Assembly (NCBI GenBank): GCA_016648135.1
Contig: JADDOH010022989.1
Location: forward strand, 1 to 64,000
Reading direction: 5' to 3'
DNA: 64,000 nucleotides
Origin: Agrypnia vestita
Lineage: Eukaryota > Arthropoda > Insecta > Trichoptera > Phryganeidae
The notes beneath the pieces are model-generated. The model saw only the letters and a program-made list of their open reading frames with translations. It was not told where the DNA came from and searched no databases. The position numbers were made by a program, and so were the translations under genes. Positions 53,795-64,000 of the stretch are shown one piece after another (the first letter of the stretch is position 1; every line of letters begins with the position of its first letter).

Positions 53795-55025
53795 ATAAGA
53801 ATGTTCTTAGGTTTTCACGGCCACTCAAAATCTTCAAGTTTGTGTTTTCTGGGGTATTGTGCCGTGTTATTACGACCTTTCGGGCCGACGTTTCGGATCC
53901 TATTGCAGGGTACATCATCAGGGCTGATGTGTTGTTGTGGTTGTGGTTAAGTATCGGCTTGCAATACCGTGTCGAAAGCAGGGTGAGAACTTTTTCAGTG
54001 TTGTGTTAAGTATTGGCTCGCAATACTTGTGTCGAAAGCTTGGTGTTTCTGTGTTTGTGTGTTACGTGGCAATACCGTGTGGGTGTCATGTGTTATGTGT
54101 ATGTTTCATCTGTTGTCTGATCACTATCTTTGCGGAGTCTTCGACGAGATGGACTTTGAAGCGCCGGATACCAAGATGTTTTTAATTTGAGACCATCATC
54201 TCTGTTGATATTTATCGGGTGCTTGTAGATTTCTAGTGCTTCCTTGATAAGACGCGTATGGTGACTCTTAGGCTTTCCAAGGATTTTCGATTCGAATGCA
54301 AAATGATGGCCGGTATCCAGAAAATGTTCAGCCAGTGCTGATTTTTTTGGATAACCGAGTTTGCATGCCTGTTTGTGCTCGTTGACCCTTTTGAAAATTG
54401 TATGCGCCGTTTGTCCCACGTATATTTTATCACAATCTTGACAATCAAGTCTATACACACCGTCTGTTTCTAAGTGATCTCGATCCTTCGCTGATCTCAA
54501 CAAGTCCTTAATTTTTGAGTTGGTTCCAAAAACCGTCTCGGTGTCTCTTTTCTTGAGAGCTCTAGCAATTCTGTCTGTGACGCTTTGGACAAAAGGTAGA
54601 AAGGCGATGCCTTTGCACTCAGGTTCTGTTTTTCAGGGCGAACAGACCTCGCTCTTATGACGCGCTGTATCTGTCGCTTCTGGTAACCATTGCCTTCCAG
54701 TGCGTCGCTGAGTGTTATCATTTCTTCCTGTAGATATTCGTGTTGGCATATCATTTTGGCCCTCGTGGCCAAAGTGTTGATGAGACCTCTTTTTTGAGCA
54801 GGATGATGGTGGAAATTCGCATGTAGATAACGGTTCGCATGAGTAGGCTTCCTATAAACTCTGTCCGAAACTAACATCGGCTTTCTTTTTTACTTCGACA
54901 TCAAGAAAAGGCAGCTCGTTGTCTCCCTCCATCTCCATGATGAACTTCAGGTTCTTATGTAGCGAATTAAGGTGCTCCAAAAAATCACCTAGTTTGGCTT
55001 CCCCATGCGGCCAGATTGCAATTTG
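53795..55025 (-). mobile_element. Penelope-like element, 3' half with GIY-YIG endonuclease
   Basis: Read on the minus strand: LPFLDV, then DRVYRKPTHANRYLHANFHH and HPAQKRGLINTLATRAKMIC (end of the Penelope reverse transcriptase), a frameshift near 54620, FGTNSKIKDLLRSAKDRD, then GVYRLDCQDCDKIYVGQTAH with HTIFKRVNEHK and SALAEHFLDTGH (GIY-YIG endonuclease with its GVY…YVG motif). The stop is at 54093. The terminal repeat with a hammerhead-like motif follows (53795-54090). The N-terminal half of the reverse transcriptase is absent. Confidence 0.88.
53880..53928 (-). ncRNA. Hammerhead-like motif in Penelope-like terminal repeat
   Basis: Minus strand: GCC-CTGATGA (53921-53915), a helix II region ending GGATC, C-GAAAC (53894-53890), GTC and then GGC. 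The core boxes are complete and GCC/GGC can begin helix I; helix II pairs imperfectly. This agrees with hammerheads known in Penelope-like elements. Confidence 0.6.
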
Positions 55026-55034
55026 ATTGATTTG

Positions 55035-55262
55035 CGTTTATGAAAAGGGAATATTCGAGGCGAAATTATATTAACTTTGAGAATTTAAATCTTAATAATT
55101 TATTCAAATTTTATATTCGATATGTTCAAGAATTTTATATTCGATATGTTATATCAGAAGCCAGTAACACATCGAACGTAAAATTTAATTTAATTATTAA
55201 GATTTAAATTCTTCCACTTAATATAATTTCGTCTCGAACATTTTCATTTTCCAAATTCGATA
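55035..55262. mobile_element. Palindromic MITE
   Basis: TGAAAAGGGAATATTCGAGG and CGAAATTATATTAA are mirrored by TTAATATAATTTCG and CTCGAACATTTTCATTTTC, with GAATTTAAATCTTAATAATT also inverted inside. No coding sequence. Confidence 0.75.
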
Positions 55263-55369
55263 ATAAATTGCAGGTTTAACATTTTCAAAAGCTCAGCAAC
55301 TTTTGTACAAAGTTGAGAAACCGTGAGTGGTTTCTCGTAAGTTCCCAACAGCAGCCATTTCGAGTATTA

Positions 55370-56340
55370 CGCATCATTCATTATACAAGGCCCAGCAATG
55401 TATGACGAAAGCCTCACTAATTTTATGAATTTTTTTGACTCTCAGCTCATCATAATTATAAAAGTCGTAAATTTCCCGGTTATATTGCCTGCGCCACCCT
55501 CCATTTTCTTTCGAGAATCCTTCTTTATGTAGTCCATTGAGCAAGGCATTGACTTTTTTTACAGGGGTTCCGGTTCGATAAGATCGCAATGCATTGTACG
55601 CAATTTTCTTCAGCCCGGGTGTTGTTTCGATGCGTTTCACAACAGTAATGGGATCTCCTGGACCGTTTTTGTGTTAAAATAAAAATAATAAAATATCGTG
55701 CCGCTTCGTTCTTTCTTCGTTGCATTCAGGTTTCTGCTGCGTAGGTAAGCACCGGTCTTCTCGGAATCTAAACGGCGCTACCTTTGGTTTTGTGGACATC
55801 AGATTCGACTTTAGTTTTTTTACAGGTCCAAGTAGAAACGAATGACCACTTCACTGTACGAGTTATCTTCGTCTGTTAATAGGGATCCGAGATATGCAGA
55901 TTCAATTACTGTCATTTTCGACAGTAAGAAAGAGCTTTTGGCTAACGCATCTTCTCTCGATTCACTGCAAGATCAGTGTGTTTTTCTCTTACTTAATATT
56001 AAGGTCTGAGAATGGGTCGCAAAGAGCTTCTGTAAATCTTACAATGATGCGTTATCATCGGCATAAAGTGACAGCCGAGTTGACTTTTCGAAAATTGTTT
56101 ATATGGTGCCGAGACTGGAGTTTCCTGTAACTTTTTCTAATGCTGTGTTGAATAGGCTGGTTTGTCTCCCTGCCTCACACCGCTGCTCGTTTCAAAGGAT
56201 TGCGAAAGGTCCGAGTCGATTCTATTGTAACATTACATTTAACTGGGAAATACGACAAATCGATATTTTAGTTGGTCAAAATAAAGTAAAGCTGCCTTAA
56301 AGTCGACAAAGGAAAGCGGTTGCCACTTGGAGTTGCAGTA
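55370..56340 (-). pseudogene. Decayed LINE reverse transcriptase remnant
   Basis: Minus-strand blocks include FETSSGVRQGDKPAYSTQ (motif B region, after a frameshift, about 56160-56205) and WRRQYNREIYDFYN (C-terminal tail, about 55450-55500). This order is typical of RTE-like LINEs. Many stops and frameshifts. Confidence 0.65.
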
Positions 56341-56425
56341 ATATCCGTAGTGAGAAAAATTTATGTTTTAGATGTATATATTGTTAATTTTGTGGTTGGA
56401 CATAATTATTTATTTTAAAAACCAA

Positions 56426-57235
56426 CAGGACTTACAACAGAGTCTAGTAAGCAGGATGTATGCAAGGAAAGTGACCTTATTTGAAAGTAAACAAGTCAAA
56501 AGCGATGGTATTCGAGAAAGAGGAAAGTAAGACAACGTGTGAAATTCTAGTAGGTAATGAATGTTTGGAACAGGTAGATGAGTTTGGGAAGTATGTTCGA
56601 TAGAAGAGGGAATGTTGAAAAAGACATCGAAAGGTGAGTGACTGCGGGGAATAGGGTGAACGGTACTTTGAACGCAATAGTTTCTAATTGAAATATGTCT
56701 ACCGAGGCAAAACTAGCGGTACATAATGGAATTCTGGTACCAACACTTGTGTATCGAAGCGAAGCCTGGAGCTGGCAGAAGAGGAACGAAAGTAGTTTGA
56801 GTGCAGTGGAGATGAGATCCCTCAGACGTATGTGTGGCAAATCAATCTATGATAGAGTAAAGAATGAAGATATTAGGAATGAATGTAAAGCTGATCTTAG
56901 CATAATTAATAGAATTAAAAAAGGGTCGCTCAGATGATTTGGTCATGTTGAGCGAATGAATGAGGAAAGAATGGTAAGAAAGATATATAATGCAAGTGTT
57001 GATGGTGCTAGAAAGAGAGGGCAATCGCGGAAGACGTGGCTTGACCAGATTAACCAGATACTGGAAGATGGTCCCGTTATAAGCCTCAACAACCGGCGAG
57101 CTTGCATGTGAAGATGTATGAATGTGGATGAGGCGAGAGCTGTGTGTCAGGACAGAAGAGTGTGGCGCTCTATCCTCTCTGCCTACCCCCACGGGGAAAC
57201 GGCGTGATATTAAGTAAGTGGGTAAGTAAAAAACC
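56426..57235 (+). mobile_element. LINE 3' tail, same family as 1-1440 and 33490-34008
   Basis: Starts at …CTTACAACAGAGTCTAG, matching the region just after YADD in the window-start copy, and reads VHNGILVPTLVYRSEAWSWQ then KRNESSLSAVEMRSLRRMCG and RMNEERMVRKIY, with several stops and frameshifts. It ends ACGGCGTGA and a short GTAAGT/GTAAG repeat tail. Confidence 0.8.
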
Positions 57236-57269
57236 AATAAACTTTGTATAAATCACACTGATTGTTTTT

Positions 57270-57370
57270 AAACGGCTACGGGTTTCAATACAACTGTATC
57301 TTCGTCAGGATTGTGTCTGTCTGTCCTGGCGATGATGCAGTATTATCAAAACCGGTAGACGTTTAAAAAT
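57270..57370. ncRNA. Two facing, decayed hammerhead-like motifs
   Basis: Minus strand: CTGACGA (57308-57302), helix II GATAC-AGTT-GTATT, GAAAC. Plus strand: CTGGCGA (57325-57331), GATGCAGTATTATC, AAAACCGGTAGAC. Both resemble the motif at 17540 but have core changes that should impair cleavage. Confidence 0.5.
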
Positions 57371-57547
57371 AATCAATGTGGTTTACACAAAGTTTGTTAG
57401 TTTTTAAATTAAGAAAATTTGATTCTTATACGATTAACCTGGGCCCACACTGGTAGTTTCCAATATATGTATATTGACTTCCTTTAAGTCGCTAATCTTC
57501 TAAATAGTGTTTTATATTATGTGTTAAACGGCGTATTTATTTAAACA

Positions 57548-57605
57548 TTCACCATCATCAGCCGTTTCCTTCCCACTGCTGGATTTTCTCGTATGTCTCC
57601 ACTTT
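57548..57605. mobile_element. Decayed LINE/SINE tail
   Basis: CACCATCATCAGCCGTTTCC then CCCACTGCTGGATTTTCTCG resembles the 'CCACTGCTGGACATAGGCC' tail very common in lepidopteran and other arthropod retroposons. Confidence 0.45.
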
Positions 57606-57964
57606 TCTCTGCTAATTAAACATTACACAGAAATATATTTAAAGTAGTTGCTCGCAAATGTATTTCATTTGCCCCAAGGCCAGAACCTTCTGGAAATAAA
57701 AGCTGTCCTGAAAATTCTGAAAAAATATCTAAAATCTAGAAGAAAAAAAAACTGAAAACTGGCTCAGGGAACATATTTTTCGAAGAGTATTTACGTCCTT
57801 GGGTAGTCAACCGGTTTTGGTACTGGTTAACTTTATGTTTGATCACAAATTTCTTGTTACAAATTATCTTTGAAGTGAGACGTATTGAATTTAAATTGAA
57901 TTTAATTAATAGTAGGTAATAAATTAGTTTATATACCACTTTCTTAGATACAAAATCTGCATGT

Positions 57965-58045
57965 TTCGAGAACAATGTTCTCTTCTTCAGAATGTGTAAC
58001 TTGAATGTATAAGTCACTCTGAAGAAGAGCGTTTGATAATGGTAC
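57965..58045. repeat. Inverted pair of CTGAAGAAGAG motifs
   Basis: GTTCTCTTCTTCAGA (57978) faces TCTGAAGAAGAGCG (58018) across about 25 bp. The minus strand shows CTGAAGA, a GAGAACA/TGTTCTC stem and GAAAC, which looks like a decayed hammerhead with an altered core. Confidence 0.4.
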
Positions 58046-58488
58046 ATCCACACCCTCGGTCAGAGAACGATGTTTAAGGCTGGTCATCCGTTTTTCAAAC
58101 TGTCAAAGTGTCGAATTGCGTCGATAAATCATGGTATTTCAATACCAGAACAAGACATGAACAAGCCTCATATCAGAAAAACAATGCAAGAGCGTATATA
58201 TATTTACGTATTCCTTCCAAGACAGAAAGGTTGCGAGGAAACGAGACAACCATATGGAGTGCCGACGCTTAAAATATAAAGAACCGCCCGAGAGTCCGTC
58301 ATACTTATACCCAGTCCGTACATTTGGATGGAAGAAACGATACCTGAAAATATGTAAAGTCAGACGGTACATTCAATACACACCTGGCAAAATTCTCCGC
58401 AGTCTTTCTTTAACATATTTTAGACCTTTTCTAGATCTGGAATATTCTCTAAGCTGATGCGGTTTATCATGTGATATTATTAACTTCT

Positions 58489-58502
58489 TGGGGGGGGGGG
58501 GG
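58489..58502. repeat. Poly-G run
   Basis: An uninterrupted run of about 13 G in an AT-rich setting. It could be assembly- or polymerase-sensitive. The 58070-58457 open frames before it show no known motif. Confidence 0.8.
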
Positions 58503-58709
58503 TTGATAATACATATGATACTATAATATAAAAGGCGTAACTAATGTCGGAGCCCTTCACAGCAAATGAAATCAGGCTGAGTTGGCATCCTTAGAACCGT
58601 CTAGAGTAGAAAGCCCGCTAATTACTTGTTTATTTTATTAAACGTAGGCATACAGAAGTAAATACAGTATAAATGCAATAAATTATTAGGAGAAAAAGGC
58701 TTAAATACT

Positions 58710-59080
58710 CCAATCAATAGGCATGATTACAGTATTAAAGAATTGAAGAATTAGTGATTTTAGAGAAGAAAATATTATGAAAGGATTCTATAAAATGGTT
58801 CAGTAATATACACATTGAGATTAATAAGATTTTCAATAAAAGTATAAAAAAATTCTACATTCAGCCATTTTTACTGAAACACAGAGCGAATGACGTCACG
58901 CCTAAGTAACTATTACCGTGTCTCTTGAACTGTTGTCATCGACGTAATGCGATACTTTGGCTTGACGTCACGTAGACCCCATGACACATGAAATTAATAA
59001 TAGGTAGATGAAAATGCAATTATTTACGTAAAAATTTAGTTTATTACTGAAATAATATTGTTTTCGGTAATGGTAGAAGT
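58710..59080. repeat. Dispersed repeat, inverted copy of 47549-47945
   Basis: Shares AGAGCGAATGACGTCACGCC, GTGTCTCTTGAACTGTTGTC, GCTTGACGTCACGTAGA and GAAATAATATTGTTTTCGGT with the copy in the TVP23 intron. Confidence 0.75.
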
Positions 59081-59316
59081 GTACCTACATTATTGAAGTT
59101 TATTTTAAAATCTGTCATCATGCCTATTTTACTATTGTCTCTATACAGTATCAAAAATATTATATTTAAGCATTGGACAAGATAAAACATCGACAAGGCT
59201 GAATTCATTCCTCAGCCTATGGCGTCTTTTTAGGGGTGAGTTAGTTTAGTGTTCTGTTCTATCGATCTAGTGTAACGAGCGGGGACACGGTATTAAATCA
59301 ATTCAGTCAAGTCTAA

Positions 59317-59449
59317 GGGTGGTTTATAGTAATCTTTCTTTTATGTCATATATTTTAGCATTTTTCACCAATCACACAACCTGTTTTCGTAAAAATCTAT
59401 AGTTTTTACGAAAGATTGCTATAATCCAAATTGATACAATCGGCCCTTA
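59317..59449. mobile_element. Short MITE related to 11379-11523
   Basis: AAGGGTGGTTTATAGTAATC faces GATTGCTATAATCCAAATTG, and the right end CAATCGGCCCTTAG resembles the CCGGCCCTTA end of the other MITE. CGTAAAAATCTATAG-type internal blocks are shared. Confidence 0.6.
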
Positions 59450-60810
59450 GTTGTCCAGCTTTCCGTTTAGTATTCTGTATGAAAGATATTACATCGTTCA
59501 AAGTTCTTCGTGAGATTGTAATATTTTAAAGGTTTTTCATTGTAGTGTAAATGAATATTGTATAATGTTAAACAAACGGGAATAGATATGCGATTTAACT
59601 AATATTACATTACCACGGGTGGATTTCAGTAATATTTTTTTGTGTGCGAGGAATTTTTCGCGACAGCGTGAGAGAAAATTTTCAAAAAAAAAACACGGAT
59701 TTGCATGCCTCGGTTTGAAGTGTGACGATTATGACGATGTAGGGCGAACGTGTTACCCTTAAATTTTCAGAGATCTTGTAATAATGTGTTATACATAATT
59801 GCTTACACTTCGGTCGTACGTGACCAAACATATAATAAAATAATATTTAACTAATTTATCTCGCTCATTAAACAATCACAACTCTGGGTTCACATCCTTT
59901 GCTCGACCGTTTTATTTGTAAAATATTTGGGATACGATGTAGACTACATCATGTAACGAACATTAAATGATATGACGTAATATTTTTTAATTAAGATAAT
60001 ATTTTTTAAAAGACTACGACTAAAATATTTTGGCGAAGATTACAGGCAGAATCACCGAGACCTCGTTTAGATAACAACTCAAATGTCTCCATACACTGTC
60101 GCGAATAATACAAAATAGACAATATTATTAATTAAAAATCGAGCGAAAGAAAAAACTCGTCATCTTGCCTAAAATATATATTGTTACAGGTCGCGGTTTT
60201 GGGAGGCAAATGGAAACTAATTATCGATTTATTAATCATTTTAACAAATTTACAAAGTCACTGGACACGAATTTAATTTAAACACTGTTCTTCAATTCAT
60301 ACTATTTCTCAATGAATCATTTGTCTGTGAAACACTTTTTATTATCGCTACGTTATTAACATTTTCGAGAAAATTTTCGTCGGTCGCCTACGTCGCACCG
60401 GTAGAAACATCAGAACAATGTGCTTATGCAAGAAAATGGAAAAGAAATGTGCCGACAAACTGTACAAGGCTTGGCACGATTTATAACAATGTATAAATTT
60501 AATAAAAAATAATAATTAAAAATTAAAAAACCATGAAGCGCCGCGCACTGGTTCCGCCTTTTTCTACTAAACACGTTGGTGTTTCGAACCTCCGAGATTA
60601 TTCTATACATTTCTAGTGTTTAAGAGAATGTTCCAGTCGCTTCCAAACCAGACGTCTCCCGAATGATGTATATAATCCCAGAGTGCTGTAGGTACTGTGG
60701 TACATATTACCAAATTTTAGAACATATATTTTTTGTTCAATTATATCAATGAATGAATATCTGCGTCCCACAGCTAAGGATTTAAAAAAAAAATTAAATC
60801 GATGTGTATA

Positions 60811-60981
60811 GAAACAAAACCGTCATTAGAGGAAATAGAGAATGACGTATATGAAACTGATTATCTGGCAATATTGGCAATTTTGCAACTGATAACTGCT
60901 CTTGATAACGCGTATGTTAGAAGCGTTTTGTCAAAAGTTTCTATCTATATTTCCCCAATCGCATAGTGACGGTTTTGTTTC
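60811..60981. mobile_element. 171-bp MITE with GAAACAAAACCGTCA ends
   Basis: GAAACAAAACCGTCA (60811) and TGACGGTTTTGTTTC (ending 60981) are perfect inverted repeats. The interior is non-coding. TA lies near both ends, so a Tc1/mariner-derived MITE is possible. Confidence 0.7.
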
Positions 60982-61164
60982 TGTAAAAAAAAAGGATAAT
61001 TTTGTAATTTTCGTAAAAAAAAATCACCTCAAGGGCGCTTAAAGGGCGCTGTACCTTGAATTACAATTATAAAACCTCTTCGCTGCTCCCTGACGCTATT
61101 TTTTTTTCTGCAATTGCGCCCAGTTTGGGTGCTGTACGTACCATTTTTTTTTTTACTTTACGGT

Positions 61165-61262
61165 GTTGTACGGTATACTACTTTACGGTGTTGGAGCATG
61201 GACGCTGAAGGTGAATACTCTAAATCGCCTAGAGGCGTTCGAAATGTGGATGTGTGAATTCG
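61165..61262 (+). pseudogene. LINE C-terminal fragment
   Basis: Encodes YGVGAWTLKVNTLNRLEAFE then MWM, a block found after the reverse transcriptase in RTE-like LINEs. About 95 bp. Confidence 0.65.
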
Positions 61263-61479
61263 ATAGTCCAGTTTATTTCTGTATTTAGTCTTAATATAAA
61301 CCATGGCAGAAAACTCCACTTCACACGAGGCAGTGAAGGGGCGGAGGACTTTCATCGTATTGTCAGACAAGCAGGGATAAGTGACAGCAATTGAAAGCTG
61401 TCGTTAAAGTTATTTTTCAACTCTGTTAAATGAGTGAAAGTTGCAGACACTACTTTTCTATAAGAAATGCGACACGACC

Positions 61480-61577
61480 CGGACGAGACATGTTGCGCGG
61501 TGTTGTAACTGCGACCCACCTAATATTCGCTCGCGATCCACCAGTGGGTCGCGACCCATAATTTGGGAAACACTGAT
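61480..61577 (-). mobile_element. Solo hAT end
   Basis: Read on the minus strand it begins CAGTGTTTCCCAAATTATGG then GTCGCGACCCACTGG, a terminal and subterminal structure typical of hAT elements. Confidence 0.5.
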
Positions 61578-61754
61578 CTAATACATGTATTTATATAAAT
61601 TCTTGAATGTATGGAGAGGTGGTGCTGGTAAATCGTCTTTTATAACTGGCGTCACCCAGCGCGACCACCCATTAAAGCATCAGATTCGTACACAGACTCA
61701 ATGCACTGGAAGCGAAAGGGTAATTGTTGTAAATGAAAACCCATATTACGTTAA

Positions 61755-62185
61755 CACGTTTCTAGACTCTTAACGTGTCTTCTGTAGGGTACCCAAGCCT
61801 CCATTCCATACAATAGTATGGGAAGCACAATAGCTTTATAGACTGCTATCTTTGTTTGCTGGGAAAATTGAGGACATGATCGTGGAAGCGAGATTGAGGT
61901 GGACGGGACACGTGTTGCACATGGGCTATCACAGACTTCCGAAGCGGGTCTTATATGGGGAGATAGTGGGCAGGCGAAAGGCCGGAGGACAGAAGAAAAG
62001 ATATAAATACTGTCTCCGAGAATCGCTGAGCCTATGTGGAGCACCCGAGAATTGGGAGCAGCTGGCATAGGATCGTGTGAACTGGAGGAGATTTTGCTCT
62101 CGGGATGATGGTGTTGCGGCGGCCAGACAAGTAAAAAATGAGCAGCGAGCCGCAACCATGCGTCAACGGGACCGACCAATGCAAC
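61755..62185. pseudogene. LINE tail with a 5' inversion
   Basis: 61755-61850 on the minus strand encodes KIAVYKAIVLPILLYGMEAW then VPYRRHVKSLE. Immediately after, 61860-62160 on the plus strand encodes LRWTGHVLHMGYHRLPKRVL and YGEIVGRRKAGGQKKRYK, then a stop and RVNWRRFCSRDDGVAAARQV. These are consecutive parts of one LINE protein in opposite orientation, as produced by twin priming. Confidence 0.75.
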
Positions 62186-62384
62186 CTGACCCCCCTTCCT
62201 ATGTGAAACAGGCCCTCGAATAGGGCTATTTTCCCATCGCGAAGCTCATGAGAGGCGCAGCAACAACTGAGTCAGAATGGCGAGGGGATCCTCGATCACG
62301 AGGCCCGGCTACAACAACAACGTTAACACAATATATTAAGCAATGTACAATGTAAGTAGAAGATAACAAAGGTAAGTTTAAGGT

Positions 62385-62600
62385 ATTGTTTGTCTCGGAA
62401 TGCTGGCGGCCTGGTAAAAGGAGTGGTCGTTGCTCGCACGCCGACCTCGAGCCTCGAGCCGGCCCTGGTCTGTCATGCCCCTGTTGGCGCGCTGCTTCGC
62501 CAGAACGTGCGCGCGCCGGTCGTCCCTTGCTGCGACCGTTGCCACACATATGTCACTTTTGGGTCAATCCGCCACAAGTGCATTCAGCCCGATCGTGCTA
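62385..62600. other. GC-rich patch of unknown nature
   Basis: A CpG-rich stretch with a 106-codon + frame (62390-62710) containing CCDRCHTYVTFGSIRHKC. I do not recognise a domain; the Cys/His pattern is suggestive only. It may be part of a transposon. Confidence 0.3.
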
Positions 62601-63479
62601 TAACACAAGTTTCATTGATAACAATTATAAATAAGAAAATCAATTTAATAAATAAATTAGTTTTATGCAGTAACCTGTATGCAGTAAAACCATTAACACA
62701 AAAGAAATAGGACTGGGTGAGGAAGGACTAAATTGGGAAGATCGAGGTGGATTATTGTGTTCCCGATTTTTAAATTATTATCTTGATTATATATTCGTGT
62801 AAGGGCTAAAGGTCCCAGTGAGGTAGATATCCACTTGTTATATTATGTTATACATTCAGTTTGACCTTTAGTGAGCTTCCACCCCCGCCGAACATCGCCT
62901 AGTAGTTAGTACCTAGATTCATAGAGTAACCTTTCAGAAATATTAAGGCTCCAACCCTCGAATTTGTTAGTAACTTGTGGCATGCAGCGCATAAAATAAA
63001 AGCTATGCATTAGTAAAGATTCTGAGAAACGAATATTAATTAAATAATTCTTATCTTAAGAAAATGTTGATCTAAAATTTTAGATGTAATTCGTGGCTAC
63101 GGATAGATTTTTTATTTTCAACGTTTCTGTATATAACTTCATGTCAATGCTTATTCTATCTCACTTGTTTGCGCGCGTCAGATTTGTTTCTTAGATACAG
63201 TCAAATCGCGAAGAAACTCGACCTGGACTGTGTATTTTCCTTCTGAAAACTGTATAATTATATATTCGCCCATCTTTATGTCTGCGAGTTTTTTGTAGTA
63301 GTCAAGTAAATTTTTCGTAGCATAGTGTTTCTTCGAAAGGTCTAATATGATGTGAAAACTGCGTGTAAGTCACTTGCAGAAATAACATTGTTATAATATT
63401 ACTAATTCCGTTGCTTGCACACTAAACTTTATGTGTGAATTCTATTTCTCTTTTCTATGGCGAATTCCAACTGTCAGAT

Positions 63480-63595
63480 CACAATATACATACATATTTA
63501 CATACATACATGTACATAATATACATACATGTAATGTACATATTATGTAATAAATAAAAATTGAATTGAATTGAATTGAAATTGAATTGAATATA
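63480..63595. repeat. Simple repeats: CATA/ACAT-rich tract and (TTGAA)n
   Basis: An ACATACATA-rich stretch (63484-63540) precedes AATTG/TTGAA repeats (63558-63592), a pattern often seen at LINE 3' ends. The rest of 62700-64000 shows nothing I can name. Confidence 0.6.
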
Positions 63596-64000
63596 ATCAA
63601 CGAGTTATGTTGAGTACGTTTGTTCTCGTCTCTTATTATTTTTATTTGAATTACTGAGTTCATTAATAACAATTATACCTACTACACGCCAATGTTTTGA
63701 GATACCTATCTTCGGTCCGAAGAATTATAAATTTTATGAATATATATCATAATTTGTCTTACGGATTGAATATACTAGATGTATAAATTTAAGTGCATGT
63801 CTGTATGCCGATTCTTTTGAATCACATTGTTTATAAATTTTTCTCAGTTGCCCACTAGAACCCTCTGAGTAAAACGAAGTCACTCCCGTGGCATTGTTTC
63901 GAATTGTTCAAACATTTTTACTCTTCACTGGCTCTTTGTGGGCATTTCCATGTTAATATTGCTTCCTTTGCTTTTATTCCCCTTAAGTATCAAAAGTTTC

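Larger units (their letters stand above)
56360..57420. mobile_element. Hammerhead-bearing repeat split by a LINE
   Basis: GTTAATTTTGTGGTTGGACA (56381) matches the reverse of 17645-17664. The sequence resumes after the LINE (56426-57235) at about 57229 as AACCAATAAACTTTGTATAAA and runs into two facing hammerhead-like motifs (57270-57318 and 57322-57370). AAAAACCAA flanks the LINE on both sides as its target duplication. Confidence 0.65.
52679..64000 (+). other. Probable first intron of the ZNRF2-like gene
   Basis: No further ZNRF exon is recognised up to the window end, so the intron exceeds 11.3 kb. It holds hairpins, a Penelope-like element, several LINE pieces, MITEs and hAT ends listed separately. 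52679-53455 and 59450-60800 show nothing I can name. Confidence 0.6.

Noticed and set aside
58070..58457. Overlapping frames before the poly-G run
   Set aside because: No recognised domain; neither frame has a convincing start, splice pattern or homologue.
62390..62710. Possible zinc-knuckle-like small protein
   Set aside because: The Cys/His spacing does not match a named domain and the surroundings are transposon debris, so no gene is called.

Overview
This is a eukaryotic, AT-rich, intron-rich and transposon-dense window, almost certainly from an insect. Lepidoptera is my best guess, from short TAGGTAGGTACC-type motifs, a decayed 'CCCACTGCTGGA' LINE/SINE tail and the mixture of transposon families; nothing seen proves the order. 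There are no operons, rRNA, tRNA or CRISPR arrays.

Three cellular genes are supported. (1) E(z), the histone H3K27 methyltransferase of Polycomb Repressive Complex 2, fills 2314-38299 on the + strand. Its 15 coding exons join in phase into 786 codons, with an N-terminal EED-binding helix, a zinc-binding MCSS segment, a SANT domain, a CXC domain and a complete SET domain. (2) A TVP23/FAM18-family Golgi membrane protein lies at 46146-52006 on the - strand in five exons, convergent with E(z). (3) The first coding exon of a ZNRF2-like E3 ubiquitin ligase (N-terminal MGAKAS myristoylation motif) lies at 52312-52678 on the + strand. Its ATG is 305 bp from the TVP23 ATG, head to head, which suggests a shared bidirectional promoter. 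The rest of this gene (zinc finger and RING) lies beyond the window, so 52679-64000 is probably its first intron.

Most of the remaining sequence is transposon debris, layered by insertion into insertion. E(z) intron 2 holds a LINE remnant, a hAT MITE fragment and a TIR element. Intron 3 holds a nearly intact mariner, a second MITE, a hAT relic and an array of heat-shock-element-like repeats. Intron 4 is a four-level nest (Tigger > hAT MITE > Tigger > Harbinger). Intron 5 holds a hammerhead-ribozyme-like motif on the sense strand, a second Tigger copy carrying a 319-bp insertion, and a 1.1-kb foldback with TTAA ends. Intron 7 holds a 4.2-kb DDE-transposase relic carrying a third Tigger/Harbinger nest. 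Intron 9 holds two more pogo-type elements, a MITE and a LINE tail. Introns 11, 12 and 14 hold foldback MITEs. The E(z)-TVP23 intergenic region and the ZNRF2-like intron add Penelope-like, LINE, hAT and Harbinger-type remnants.

The points most worth a second look are the hammerhead-like motifs (one in the sense strand of E(z) pre-mRNA), the heat-shock-element array inside E(z), the nested transposon histories with matching empty sites in this same window, the long and the perfect hairpins in introns, and a tandem (NAGNAG) splice acceptor in the TVP23 gene.
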